This document shows, in pieces, positions 1 to 8,056 of a DNA stretch of 47,354 nucleotides. Source of the DNA: Coxiellaceae bacterium (lineage in GTDB: Bacteria; Pseudomonadota; Gammaproteobacteria; Coxiellales; Coxiellaceae); contig JARGNX010000007.1 in assembly GCA_029210045.1 (NCBI GenBank), positions 1 through 47,354 of the forward strand. Direction: 5' to 3'. The position numbers and the translations under genes are program-made. A model generated the notes under the pieces. It made no database searches, was not told the origin of the DNA, and saw only the letters and a program-made list of their open reading frames with translations. How positions within the stretch are numbered: position 1 is the stretch's first letter; the number at the start of each line of letters is the position of its first letter.

Positions 1-73
1 TATTTTACGAGAAAATTCTACTTCTAAATAGCCTTAATTTTCGGGGGGATTACCCGATGAGAATCAAGATTTA

Positions 74-1852
74 TTGCGTAAACTGGAGCATATAGCTCAT
101 TATGATACGTTAACTAAAATACCCAATAGGTTTCATTTTGAACGGGTGCTCGAAAAGACGTTAGCTAATGCGGAGCGCTATAAGCGTCAATTTGCTGTTA
201 TGTTCTTAGATATAGATCACTTTAAGTTCGTTAATGATACATTTGGTCATCATGTTGGTGATCAGCTATTACAAGAGGCCGTTGTTCGGATTGGGTTGAG
301 TCTTCGTGATGGGGATTTGTTGGCGCGGTTGGGTGGTGATGAGTTTGCTGTGATTGTGCCTGAATTCAAACACGGTGATGACCTGTCTATTGTGGCGCGA
401 AAAATTATAGAAAGTTTGGAGCCTGTTTTCACTATAGCGGGTAAAGAATTTCATATTACTATCAGTATAGGTATCGCATGTTACCCAGAAGTTGCATTGA
501 GCACTCAAGAGATAATGTCTAAAGCGGACATGGCGCTTTACTCGGTAAAAGAAGCAGGGCGTAATGCTTTTCAGTTTTTCCACTCAGAAACTGATAAAAT
601 ACAAAAACGTCGTATGCTAATAGAAAAAGAATTACACTTTGCTATAGAGCGTAATGAAATGCATTTAGTCTATCAGCCAAAGATAGACCTTAAAACTAAA
701 AAAATAGCTGGTCTTGAAGTGTTGTTGCGGTGGAATAATGAAGAATTAGGCTGTGTTTCACCTTCAGAGTTTATACCAATTGCGGAATCGTCTGGTTTAA
801 TCCTACCGATAGGTGATTGGGTGATAGATCGGGCATGTAAGCAACAAGCTGATTGGATAAAAGATAAATTTGGTCCCTACCCAATGGCGGTAAATTTTTC
901 TGCTCGTCAGTTGATGCAGCGCAACTTGGTGCATGACTTGAAAGAAAAGTTGTTGCAGTATGAAATTCCTCCCGGCTTCTTTCAGGTTGAATTGACAGAA
1001 ACCGCTTTAATGGATAATGAATGGGAACATGGCTCTTTATTTAATGAATTGCATCGTTTTGGTATTCATTTGACGATAGATGATTTTGGTACGGGTTATT
1101 CATCATTCGAGCGTCTTAAGGCATTACCCATTCAGTCAATTAAGGTGGACATTTCATTTATTAGGCGTGTGAACTTATCGCAGCAAGATGCTGTGATTGT
1201 AAGGTCGATTCTTTCTCTGGCAAAAGGATTGAATTTGTTGACTATCGCTGAAGGGGTTGAAGAAAAGGCGCAGGCTGATTTTTTGATTGAGGAAGGTTGT
1301 GATCAGGTCCAAGGTTTTTATTATGCTAAGCCATTGCCAGCTCATAAGTGGGAGGCTTTTATATCTGAATATTCTGAAGAGGACATGGGTCTCAGTGAGA
1401 ATTATGGTATGAACTTATGTGAGCGTGTTCGTAAAATCGCACATGATATAAATAATGTTTTGACTGGTATCCAAGGATATGCAGATCTGTTGTTACGTAA
1501 ATATAATACTGATGAACAAGCGGCGAATGAACACCTAAAGCAAATTAAATCACTATCGGTTACTTTATGTAATGTTATGCAAGCGGTATCAGAAGATATT
1601 ATAGTGATACAGCATAAGGATGCCTTATTGGATGCGAATGATATATTAAATATATCGCAAATTGCCCATTACACGGCTTGTGAGTGTGATAGTATTTTTT
1701 CTGGGGTTGAGGCGCAGCTGCTTATCTGTAAAGATCATGTCAGCATAGAAGAGGGTGAGAAAATTTTAGCACGAATTCAAAAGCTATTAGGTGATGGTAT
1801 GTTTATCACTCAGAGCTTTCGCCATTTGCTTGATAAGAAGAATCAAGATTGA
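74..1852 (+). CDS. GGDEF-EAL cyclic-di-GMP protein with C-terminal DHp-like domain (5' end uncertain)
   Basis: Predicted dual cyclic-di-GMP enzyme. The GGDEF domain (about residues 5-165) has an intact RLGGDEF active site (87-91) and an RxxD inhibitory site at 78-81. The EAL domain (about 180-430) has EVL in place of EAL (215-217) and keeps the DDFGTGYSS loop and the downstream Glu in AEGVE, so a working phosphodiesterase is plausible. After the EAL domain about 150 residues follow, with an H-box-like segment IAHDINNVLTGIQGY (His457) resembling the dimerisation/phosphoacceptor helix of histidine kinases, but with no ATPase domain. The start is uncertain: position 74 is TTG without a Shine-Dalgarno, and the frame stays open upstream to a stop at 35-37. 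The +1 frame is open to the window edge and meets this one at a six-G run (43-48), so an N-terminal part may lie upstream across a frameshift. Function is known from the families; the frameshift is inference. Confidence 0.88.
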   Translation: MRKLEHIAHYDTLTKIPNRFHFERVLEKTLANAERYKRQFAVMFLDIDHFKFVNDTFGHHVGDQLLQEAVVRIGLSLRDGDLLARLGGDEFAVIVPEFKHGDDLSIVARKIIESLEPVFTIAGKEFHITISIGIACYPEVALSTQEIMSKADMALYSVKEAGRNAFQFFHSETDKIQKRRMLIEKELHFAIERNEMHLVYQPKIDLKTKKIAGLEVLLRWNNEELGCVSPSEFIPIAESSGLILPIGDWVIDRACKQQADWIKDKFGPYPMAVNFSARQLMQRNLVHDLKEKLLQYEIPPGFFQVELTETALMDNEWEHGSLFNELHRFGIHLTIDDFGTGYSSFERLKALPIQSIKVDISFIRRVNLSQQDAVIVRSILSLAKGLNLLTIAEGVEEKAQADFLIEEGCDQVQGFYYAKPLPAHKWEAFISEYSEEDMGLSENYGMNLCERVRKIAHDINNVLTGIQGYADLLLRKYNTDEQAANEHLKQIKSLSVTLCNVMQAVSEDIIVIQHKDALLDANDILNISQIAHYTACECDSIFSGVEAQLLICKDHVSIEEGEKILARIQKLLGDGMFITQSFRHLLDKKNQD

Positions 1853-1865
1853 ATCTTTAGATACC

Positions 1866-3005
1866 TTACACCCAATACTTCATATACAGAAATATTCGGC
1901 CGAAAAAACGTTGATACCAAGGACGTTTATGCCACCAGTTTTTTAGTGAGATTTCTGCGGTGTGGTTGAGGTCATTAAGGAATTGATCGGCAAGAATTTG
2001 TTTTGATTCTTCTTGTTCGACGTGTACGTCAGCTTCGAGATCGTGCAATAGGCTGCGATGATTTAAGTTGCTAGAGCCGATTAGCATCCAGTCATCGATC
2101 ATCAATGTTTTGGCATGCAGGATGCTGGGTAGGTATTCGAAGATGCGAATCCCTGACTTTAGCAAGCTGGCATAAAACGTTGATGAGGCCCAAGGCATAA
2201 TGAAGTGGTCGGATTTGCGCGGTAGGAGGATGCGTACATCAATGCCGCGTTGAGCGGCGTCTTTTAGTCGTTTTAATAAAAAGTTATCGGGAACGAAATA
2301 CGCGTTGGTAATCCAAATGCGTTGTTTGCAGTGATCGATGCGACGTAATAGGTTTTTATAAAGAATGCGGCGGCGGTGACGGCTATAGTTTAAGCGCACT
2401 GTTGGGTTGGCTTTAACATGGGAAAATATATTTCGAATGCGTTCTTTGATGGTTTGGTGTGTCCATGCGCTGTTAAACGCGGCTAATAAGTCGTGTAAGT
2501 TAGCATTGATAATGCGTATGCCTGTGTCGCGCCAATCATCGCCGCCTTCATTGTAGCTTAAGTGTGACTTGTCAATGTTAACGCTACCGGTATAGGCAAT
2601 TTTGTCATCGATAATGCAGACTTTGCGATGGTTGCGTGAATTTACTTTCAAAAATAGGTAGATGCCTTTTGCCATTGAGGGGAGCTTGACTACTGAACGA
2701 CTCCAGTTCCAAACTTGCCAAGGAAACGGATGGAACACTTTGCTTTTGCCGCCGGCTTGTTCGAGGTAAGGTGCCATGGTAGCCCCCCATTGCGGTGTGC
2801 CGCAACCGTCGACGAGTACGCGCACATTAACGCCGCGTTCTGCGGCACGAATAAGTGCTTCCATTATGCGTCGACCGATTGTGTCGTTACTAAATATATA
2901 GGTTTCTAGGTCGATGCTGTGTTTGGCCTGGTGTAGATCGCTTATCAGTTGATGAAAGTAATCACTGCCATTGGTGAAAATGGTTTCTTTTGATTGCACT
3001 AGCAT
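1866..3005 (-). CDS. Cardiolipin synthase / phospholipase D-family phosphatidyltransferase (ClsB-like)
   Basis: PLD-superfamily enzyme of 379 residues with two HKD motifs: HRKVCIIDD followed by GSVNID in the N-terminal half, and HAKTLMIDD followed by GSSNLNHRS in the C-terminal half. This paired architecture is that of bacterial cardiolipin synthases, which join phosphatidylglycerol with another phospholipid. No N-terminal membrane hairpin is visible, which fits ClsB-type better than ClsA-type enzymes. The start overlaps the end of the LOG-family gene by 7 bases, so the two are probably co-transcribed with the DUF3579 gene. Substrate is inferred from the family; phospholipase activity is the main alternative. 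Confidence 0.85.
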   Translation of the reverse strand: MLVQSKETIFTNGSDYFHQLISDLHQAKHSIDLETYIFSNDTIGRRIMEALIRAAERGVNVRVLVDGCGTPQWGATMAPYLEQAGGKSKVFHPFPWQVWNWSRSVVKLPSMAKGIYLFLKVNSRNHRKVCIIDDKIAYTGSVNIDKSHLSYNEGGDDWRDTGIRIINANLHDLLAAFNSAWTHQTIKERIRNIFSHVKANPTVRLNYSRHRRRILYKNLLRRIDHCKQRIWITNAYFVPDNFLLKRLKDAAQRGIDVRILLPRKSDHFIMPWASSTFYASLLKSGIRIFEYLPSILHAKTLMIDDWMLIGSSNLNHRSLLHDLEADVHVEQEESKQILADQFLNDLNHTAEISLKNWWHKRPWYQRFFGRIFLYMKYWV

Positions 3006-3700
3006 TTGCTTTTCTCGGCATGCTTGGCGATGACTTCCATGGCAACTTCAGGTGAGTCGGTTAATGTGAGCAGGTCAAGGTCGGCTTCATTAATTGTGCC
3101 GTTAGCCAGCATGGTATTTTTGATAAAGTCATACAGTGGCAACCAATAATCGGTACCCATTAAGATTAGTGGAATGGTATGTAGTTTGCGTGTTTGCATC
3201 AGGGTGGCAATTTCAAATAGTTCATCCATGGTGCCCAGGCCACCGGGGAAGATAACAAAGCCACAGGAAAATTTAGTTAGCATTACTTTGCGAATAAAGA
3301 AGTAGCGAAAGAAATGTGCTAAATGCATGTGTTGGTTGAGCTCTTCTTCATATGGCACGATGATGCTAGCGCCAACGCAGTAACCGCCGGCTTCATCGGC
3401 GCCTTGGTGTGCGGCGCGCATAATGCCGGGGCCGCCGCCAGTGAATGTGGTGAAACCTGCTTCGGCAAGTTCGCGCCCCATGGCGCGAGCAAGTTGGCAG
3501 TAGGGGTGGTTTTCGCTAAATCGAGCTGAGCCGAAGACGGTGATAGCGGGCCCTGTATGGCGGTACTTAAATGTACCGCGGATATATTCCCAATAGGTTA
3601 GCGTGGCTAGTTTGATTTCTTTCCAGACGGAGCGCGAAACTTGGTATTTCGCTGCTATATGTTTTCTGCGTCTGCGTTTATTTTTTTTCTTTGTTGTCAT
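2999..3700 (-). CDS. LOG-family protein (cytokinin riboside 5'-monophosphate phosphoribohydrolase-like)
   Basis: Rossmann-fold protein of the LOG / 'lysine decarboxylase-like' family (TIGR00730 type). The diagnostic motif PGGLGTMDELFE and the nucleotide-binding segment GGGPGIMRAAHQGA are both present. Characterised members release the base from nucleoside 5'-monophosphates. The first 25 residues are strongly basic (KKKNKRRRRK), an extension not needed for the fold. It lies between the DUF3579 gene, which overlaps its start by 23 bases, and the cardiolipin synthase gene, which overlaps its end by 7 bases. The tight overlaps indicate an operon. The bacterial role of this subgroup is not well defined. 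Confidence 0.87.
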   Translation of the reverse strand: MTTKKKNKRRRRKHIAAKYQVSRSVWKEIKLATLTYWEYIRGTFKYRHTGPAITVFGSARFSENHPYCQLARAMGRELAEAGFTTFTGGGPGIMRAAHQGADEAGGYCVGASIIVPYEEELNQHMHLAHFFRYFFIRKVMLTKFSCGFVIFPGGLGTMDELFEIATLMQTRKLHTIPLILMGTDYWLPLYDFIKNTMLANGTINEADLDLLTLTDSPEVAMEVIAKHAEKSKC

Positions 3701-3983
3701 CGTCGTTGCAGATTTTCAACTTATTCATGGTGGCGAACTCTAAAATGGATTCATAGAGCTTGGGGTTGCTTTGTTTGAGCTTTGCGTCGAGCACGACGCA
3801 TTTATGGCCATCTTTTGTGCTGGGTTGCAGTAATGGTGAGTACTGTAAGCGACGTTTGCGAAAGGTCGACAATTTGCCGCTGACACGTTCTGCCCAATCA
3901 CTGGGACGAAAGTTTTCACCCGATTCGGTAACGCCTTCAATAATGATTTTAGAAGGTTTTTTATCTTGTGGTTGATCTGCCAT
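3678..3983 (-). CDS. DUF3579-family small protein
   Basis: A 101-residue protein that matches the DUF3579 pattern as I recall it: an early IIIEGVTESGENFRPSDWAER segment, a central RLQYSPLLQP and a late CVVLDAKL...FATMNKLKI. No signal peptide or membrane segment is visible. The C-terminus is highly charged. It is the first gene of the three-gene minus-strand group with the LOG and cardiolipin synthase genes and is divergent from pssA, with about 110 bases between the two starts. The function of DUF3579 is unknown to me. Confidence 0.75.
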   Translation of the reverse strand: MADQPQDKKPSKIIIEGVTESGENFRPSDWAERVSGKLSTFRKRRLQYSPLLQPSTKDGHKCVVLDAKLKQSNPKLYESILEFATMNKLKICNDDDNKEKK

Positions 3984-4093
3984 AGCGAGGATTATAGCAT
4001 GCTAGCGTGCGGAGCTTACAGCTTTAATTGGTGGAAAACATTTGGTGATAATGGCATACTGTCTGACTGTGAAATGTACATTTTGGGCGGCGT

Positions 4094-4867
4094 ATGGCTA
4101 CTGAAGAAGAAAACGATATACAATCGAAATCACGCTTATCGCGTAGTATTTTTTTATTACCTAATCTATTAACCACGGCAGCGTTGTTCTGTGGCTTTTA
4201 TTCGATCGTTGCGGCGATGAAAGGTTACTTTGACTTGTCTGCGATCTCGTTATTTTTTGCGATGGCCTTTGACTTTTTAGATGGTCGTGTGGCGCGGTTA
4301 ACGCATACATCTAGTGAGTTTGGTGCGCAATATGACAGTTTATCTGACATGGTGTGTTTTGGCCTGGCGCCGGCGTTGTTGTTATATCAATGGTCTTTGC
4401 AGGCGTTAGGTAAGCCGGGTTGGCTAGCGGCTTTCTTTTATACCGCATGTACGGCATTACGGTTGGCGCGGTTTAATATTCAGGAGCCGGATAAGCATTA
4501 TTTTTATGGCTTAAGTACACCAGCGGCGGCGGCGGTGGTCGCTAGTTTTGTTTGGATGTGTTACGGCCATGAAGTGATTGGTACCCATTATGCATATCTG
4601 GTGGCTTTATTTACGATAGTATTAGCTTTGTTGAAAGCAAGCTCTGTGCCTTATCGCAGTTTTAAGGATATCGACCTTAAGGGTAAGGTGCCCTTTATTG
4701 TCATCTTTATCGCTTTGTTGGTTTTGGTGTTGATTTCATTTAATCCGCCGCATGTGTTGTTTGTATTATTTGCAGGTTATGCGTTATATGGCCCGGTCTT
4801 ATATGGTTGGCAGCTGATTTTCCGTCGTGGAAAAAAAGTCAAGACTAGTAAGGATAAGGATAAGTGA
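4094..4867 (+). CDS. pssA: CDP-diacylglycerol--serine O-phosphatidyltransferase
   Basis: Integral membrane enzyme of phosphatidylethanolamine synthesis, making phosphatidylserine from CDP-diacylglycerol and serine. The CDP-alcohol phosphotransferase motif DG-x2-AR-x8-G-x3-D-x3-D is complete at about residues 63-85 (DGRVARLTH...GAQYDSLSD). Several hydrophobic helices follow, and the C-terminus is lysine-rich. It belongs to the type II (membrane, Bacillus-like) PssA family rather than the E. coli PLD-type enzyme. A GGGCGG-like ribosome-binding sequence lies just before ATG 4094. Its stop overlaps the nadC start (TGATG), indicating translational coupling. Of the two CDP-alcohol transferases in the window, this one fits the housekeeping role. 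Confidence 0.9.
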   Translation: MATEEENDIQSKSRLSRSIFLLPNLLTTAALFCGFYSIVAAMKGYFDLSAISLFFAMAFDFLDGRVARLTHTSSEFGAQYDSLSDMVCFGLAPALLLYQWSLQALGKPGWLAAFFYTACTALRLARFNIQEPDKHYFYGLSTPAAAAVVASFVWMCYGHEVIGTHYAYLVALFTIVLALLKASSVPYRSFKDIDLKGKVPFIVIFIALLVLVLISFNPPHVLFVLFAGYALYGPVLYGWQLIFRRGKKVKTSKDKDK

Positions 4868-5700
4868 TGGAGCAAGCGTTGGTCGAGGTGGATGTACGAG
4901 CATGTCTTGATGAAGATGTGGGTGCTGGTGATATCACGGCGGAGTTAATTGCTGCTGATCAAATGGCGGTGGCTGAGGTGATTAGCCGTGAGCAAGCTGT
5001 GTTATGTGGAACTGCTTGGGTTAATGCGTGTTATCAGCAGTTGGATCCAAGTGTCGAACTCGATTGGCTGGCAAAAGATGGTGATCGTATTGATGCTGAT
5101 CATGTGTTTTTGCGTATTACTGGGCGTGCACGTTCAATTTTAACGGGGGAGCGTACGGCGCTGAACTGGTTGCAAACTTTGTCGGCGACGGCAACGGTGA
5201 CGCGACAATATGTTAACTGCTTGGATGGTACGGAATGTACACTGCTGGATACGCGAAAAACCCTGCCGGGTTTACGATGCGCGCAAAAGTATGCCGTACG
5301 TTGCGGTCGTGGTACTAATCATCGTCTGGGTTTGTATGATGCATTTTTGATCAAAGAAAACCATATTATTAGTTGTGGCTCGATTGCAGAGGCGATTAAG
5401 CAGGCGCGGGGTTTGTATGCTGATAAATTGCTGGAAGTAGAGGTCGAAAATTTAAATGAGTTGGCGATGGCATTAAATGAGGATGTCGATGTTGTTATGT
5501 TGGACAATTTCAGTTTAATCGATATGCAGCAGGCTGTTGCTATGAATCAGGGCCGTGCAAAGCTCGAGGTATCGGGAAATGTCGATATCGAGTCTGTGAA
5601 GGATATTGCCGAAACGGGAGTGGATTGTATTTCTGTGGGCGCATTGACCAAAAATGTACGTGCAATTGATCTATCTATGCGCATAATTACTACTGATTGA
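4867..5700 (+). CDS. nadC: Nicotinate-nucleotide pyrophosphorylase (carboxylating), quinolinate phosphoribosyltransferase
   Basis: Catalyses quinolinate + PRPP to nicotinate mononucleotide in de novo NAD synthesis. Family motifs are clear: the DTRKTLPGLR segment, KYAVRCGRGTNHRLGLYDAFLIKENH, the EVEVENLNEL region and VMLDNFS near the C-terminus. The length (277-278 residues) is usual for NadC. The start is either ATG 4867, overlapping the pssA stop, or GTG 4864 one codon earlier; I choose ATG. Co-transcription with pssA is likely. No nadA or nadB is in the window. Confidence 0.93.
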   Translation: MEQALVEVDVRACLDEDVGAGDITAELIAADQMAVAEVISREQAVLCGTAWVNACYQQLDPSVELDWLAKDGDRIDADHVFLRITGRARSILTGERTALNWLQTLSATATVTRQYVNCLDGTECTLLDTRKTLPGLRCAQKYAVRCGRGTNHRLGLYDAFLIKENHIISCGSIAEAIKQARGLYADKLLEVEVENLNELAMALNEDVDVVMLDNFSLIDMQQAVAMNQGRAKLEVSGNVDIESVKDIAETGVDCISVGALTKNVRAIDLSMRIITTD

Positions 5701-5722
5701 TCAGTTATTGCAACTTTCTAAT

Positions 5723-5750
5723 ACTTTTCTATACTCAAAATAGAAAAAGT
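5723..5750. promoter_or_regulatory. AT-rich inverted repeat between nadC and the PAS-GGDEF gene
   Basis: The arms ACTTTTCTAT and ATAGAAAAAGT are complementary apart from one extra A, with a short loop. The element lies 23 bases after the nadC stop and just before the Shine-Dalgarno of the next gene. The stem is too AT-rich for a convincing intrinsic terminator, so an operator or weak attenuator is equally possible. Confidence 0.3.
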
Positions 5751-5763
5751 GAAGGGAGTAGGC

Positions 5764-6702
5764 ATGAAAGAACCGATATCTCGGCTCGGTGATCTTATAA
5801 ATCTTAATATTTTTCAAAACATTAATGATGCTGTGATGGTATTTAATGCAGATTATCGCATTATTGCTGTTAATCCAGCGTTTGAAACACTAACTGGTTA
5901 TGCGGCTAGTGAGGTATTGGGGGGTTCACCGCAGCTGTTACAGCCGAATCAGAATAAATCAGTTTACTTGCAACAAATACAAAAATGGGTGGAGTCACAA
6001 GGATATTGGTCTGGGCCCCTGTGGCAACGGCATAAGAATGGTACGGTATTTACTAGTCGCTATCGCATTCAGCAGGTTCAAGACCCGAGCAGTATGAGCT
6101 TTTGTTATGTGGTCATTATATCGTTGCAGACCAATCAAATGCGATTTTATGACCCACTGACTAGCTTGCCCGCCAGTGATTTGTTGCAGGAACTGTTACA
6201 GCGGCAGTTATTGGCACTGACGAGAACCCAGTTTGATCAATCGAAATGTCATCGTGCCTCATTGGGGCAGCATTTAGCTTGTGCTGTGTTTGATGTGCGA
6301 GGTCTGGGGTTGATGAATCATACGCACGGTTACCCCGTTGGGGATCAGGTACTAATACAGGTGGTACAACGCATTTGTGCCATTATTCGTGAGACTGACA
6401 TTGTTGGTCGTTGGGTGAGAGGTCGATTTGTGGTTATTCTGCCGGCATTTCGAGCCTTAACGAATGCGCGAGAGTTGCTTTATCGTTTGTCGAGAGAGGT
6501 TAATGGTGAGTATCTTGTCGACAATCAGGCTATTCCTGTTCAATGTTTGATTGGTGTGAGTTTGGCGCCGGACGATGCGCGAGATGGCCAGTTGCTATTG
6601 GCGCATGCCGAAAAAGCTATTACGTCTATTAAAAGCAACATGTCAACAACGACAATTCAATTTTACCAAGATATCTGTGAGAGTCGATCGACTGAATCAT
6701 AG
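5764..6702 (+). CDS. PAS-GGDEF protein with degenerate GGDEF active site
   Basis: About 312 residues: an N-terminal PAS domain (NAAFETLTGY-type core, here NPAFETLTGYAASEVLG) followed by a GGDEF-fold domain starting near FYDPLTSLP. The catalytic loop reads RWVRGRFVVIL where RxGGDEFxxxL is expected, so the metal- and GTP-binding signature is lost. Diguanylate cyclase activity is unlikely; a GTP- or c-di-GMP-binding or purely regulatory role is the usual inference for such proteins. ATG 5764 is chosen because AAGGGAG precedes it at good spacing; an earlier in-frame GTG at 5749 overlaps that ribosome-binding site. No membrane segment is visible. Confidence 0.82.
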   Translation: MKEPISRLGDLINLNIFQNINDAVMVFNADYRIIAVNPAFETLTGYAASEVLGGSPQLLQPNQNKSVYLQQIQKWVESQGYWSGPLWQRHKNGTVFTSRYRIQQVQDPSSMSFCYVVIISLQTNQMRFYDPLTSLPASDLLQELLQRQLLALTRTQFDQSKCHRASLGQHLACAVFDVRGLGLMNHTHGYPVGDQVLIQVVQRICAIIRETDIVGRWVRGRFVVILPAFRALTNARELLYRLSREVNGEYLVDNQAIPVQCLIGVSLAPDDARDGQLLLAHAEKAITSIKSNMSTTTIQFYQDICESRSTES

Positions 6703-6739
6703 TTTGTAATGCAATATTCGCATCTTGTGGTGACATGGG

Positions 6740-6745
6740 TATAAT
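6740..6745 (+). promoter_or_regulatory. Candidate -10 box upstream of ampG
   Basis: A perfect TATAAT lies 31 bases before the ampG ATG. No good -35 hexamer is visible 17 bases upstream (TTCGCA). A 10-bp perfect palindrome AGTGATCACT (6766-6775) abuts the start codon. Promoter assignment is tentative. Confidence 0.35.
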
Positions 6746-6775
6746 GATGCACTCTGAATAATAAGAGTGATCACT

Positions 6776-8014
6776 ATGCGCATTTCGATGCAGACCTACT
6801 TTAACCGACGAATCGGCGCTGTACTGCTGATGGGGTTTGCTTCAGGGTTACCAATTGTTTTAATTTCCTCGACATTACAAGCTTGGTTTACGGTGACGGG
6901 TGTTGATATTATTACCATTGGTGCATTAAGTTTGGTTGGCCAGCCTTATATTTATAAGTTTTTATGGGCACCGTTAATGGATCGCTTTTCGCCATTTCGA
7001 TTAGGGCGACGGCGCAGCTGGGTGTTGTTAACGCAGTTAGTGTTAGTGGCATTAATAGTTGGTATGGCTGTAATGAATCCCGCTAGTCATCCCATGGGTA
7101 TAGCGACAGTGGCTTTAATTATCGCTATTTTTTCAGCCACGCAAGATACGTCGATAGATGCTTACCGAACTGATGTGCTGGCAGATGAAGAACGAGGCAT
7201 GGGTGCTGCCGCGGTGACAGTCGGTTACCGTGTTGCGATGTTAGTTGCAGGTGCGGGTGCATTAATTTTAGCAGCGGTTACTGGTTGGCACGTGATGTAT
7301 TTTGTGATGGCAGGATTTATGTTGTTGTCATGTTTGATTACGTTATGGGCGCCACGGGTGCCGTCAGATGAGCATAAACATTTATCGATGCGCGAAGCGG
7401 TGGTAGAACCGTGGCGTAATTTTATGGGCCGTGATTATGCGGTGGCGATACTGATCTTTATTGTGATTTACAAGTTGTGCGATGCGTTCGCACTTTCGCT
7501 TAATACCGCATTTTTATTGCGCGGTTTGCATTTCACTTTGCAAGAGGTGGGCACGTATTCAAAAGCGTTGGGATTGACAGGGACAATCATTGGTAGTGTT
7601 GCTGGTGGTTTCTTGTTGCCGCTACTTGGCATGTATCGCTCATTAATGATTTTCGGTGTTGCGCAAATGGTATCGAATTTATTTTTTATGTGGATGGCAT
7701 TAGTGCCAAAAAGTTTGGTGTTAATGGCCTCCTCATTGTTTGTTGAAAATTTTTGTGCTGGACTGTCGTCGGTGGCGTTTGTTGCCTTTCTGATGTCGTT
7801 ATGTAATCGCCGATACACGGCGACACAATATGCATTATTTTCAGCATTAGCCGCAGTTGGTCGCGTGTTTATTGGGCCTGCTGCAGGGGTAATGGTTAAG
7901 AGTTATGGTTGGGTAGATTTTTATATTTTAAGTGTAGTGATTGGCGTGCCGTCACTATTATTATTATGGTGGTTGAAGCATCGATTAGACTTTGGGTTAC
8001 ATCAACCGGCCTAG
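6776..8014 (+). CDS. ampG: AmpG-like muropeptide permease (MFS)
   Basis: Twelve-helix MFS protein of 412 residues resembling AmpG, which imports anhydromuropeptides for cell-wall recycling. Matching segments include FASGLPIVLISSTLQAW near the N-terminus, SLVGQPYIYKFLWAPLMDR in the first cytoplasmic loop, the TDVLADEERG motif and SALAAVGRVFIGPAAG near the end. It is shorter than E. coli AmpG (about 490 residues) because the two extra C-terminal helices are absent, as in many AmpG homologues. ATG 6776 is preferred over an upstream GTG (6767) because AAGAG precedes it at suitable spacing. No ampD or ampC is in the window. Confidence 0.85.
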   Translation: MRISMQTYFNRRIGAVLLMGFASGLPIVLISSTLQAWFTVTGVDIITIGALSLVGQPYIYKFLWAPLMDRFSPFRLGRRRSWVLLTQLVLVALIVGMAVMNPASHPMGIATVALIIAIFSATQDTSIDAYRTDVLADEERGMGAAAVTVGYRVAMLVAGAGALILAAVTGWHVMYFVMAGFMLLSCLITLWAPRVPSDEHKHLSMREAVVEPWRNFMGRDYAVAILIFIVIYKLCDAFALSLNTAFLLRGLHFTLQEVGTYSKALGLTGTIIGSVAGGFLLPLLGMYRSLMIFGVAQMVSNLFFMWMALVPKSLVLMASSLFVENFCAGLSSVAFVAFLMSLCNRRYTATQYALFSALAAVGRVFIGPAAGVMVKSYGWVDFYILSVVIGVPSLLLLWWLKHRLDFGLHQPA

Positions 8015-8056
8015 TGTGGGAGCTAGGTGTTTAGTCGATTAAAATGAGGGGACAGT

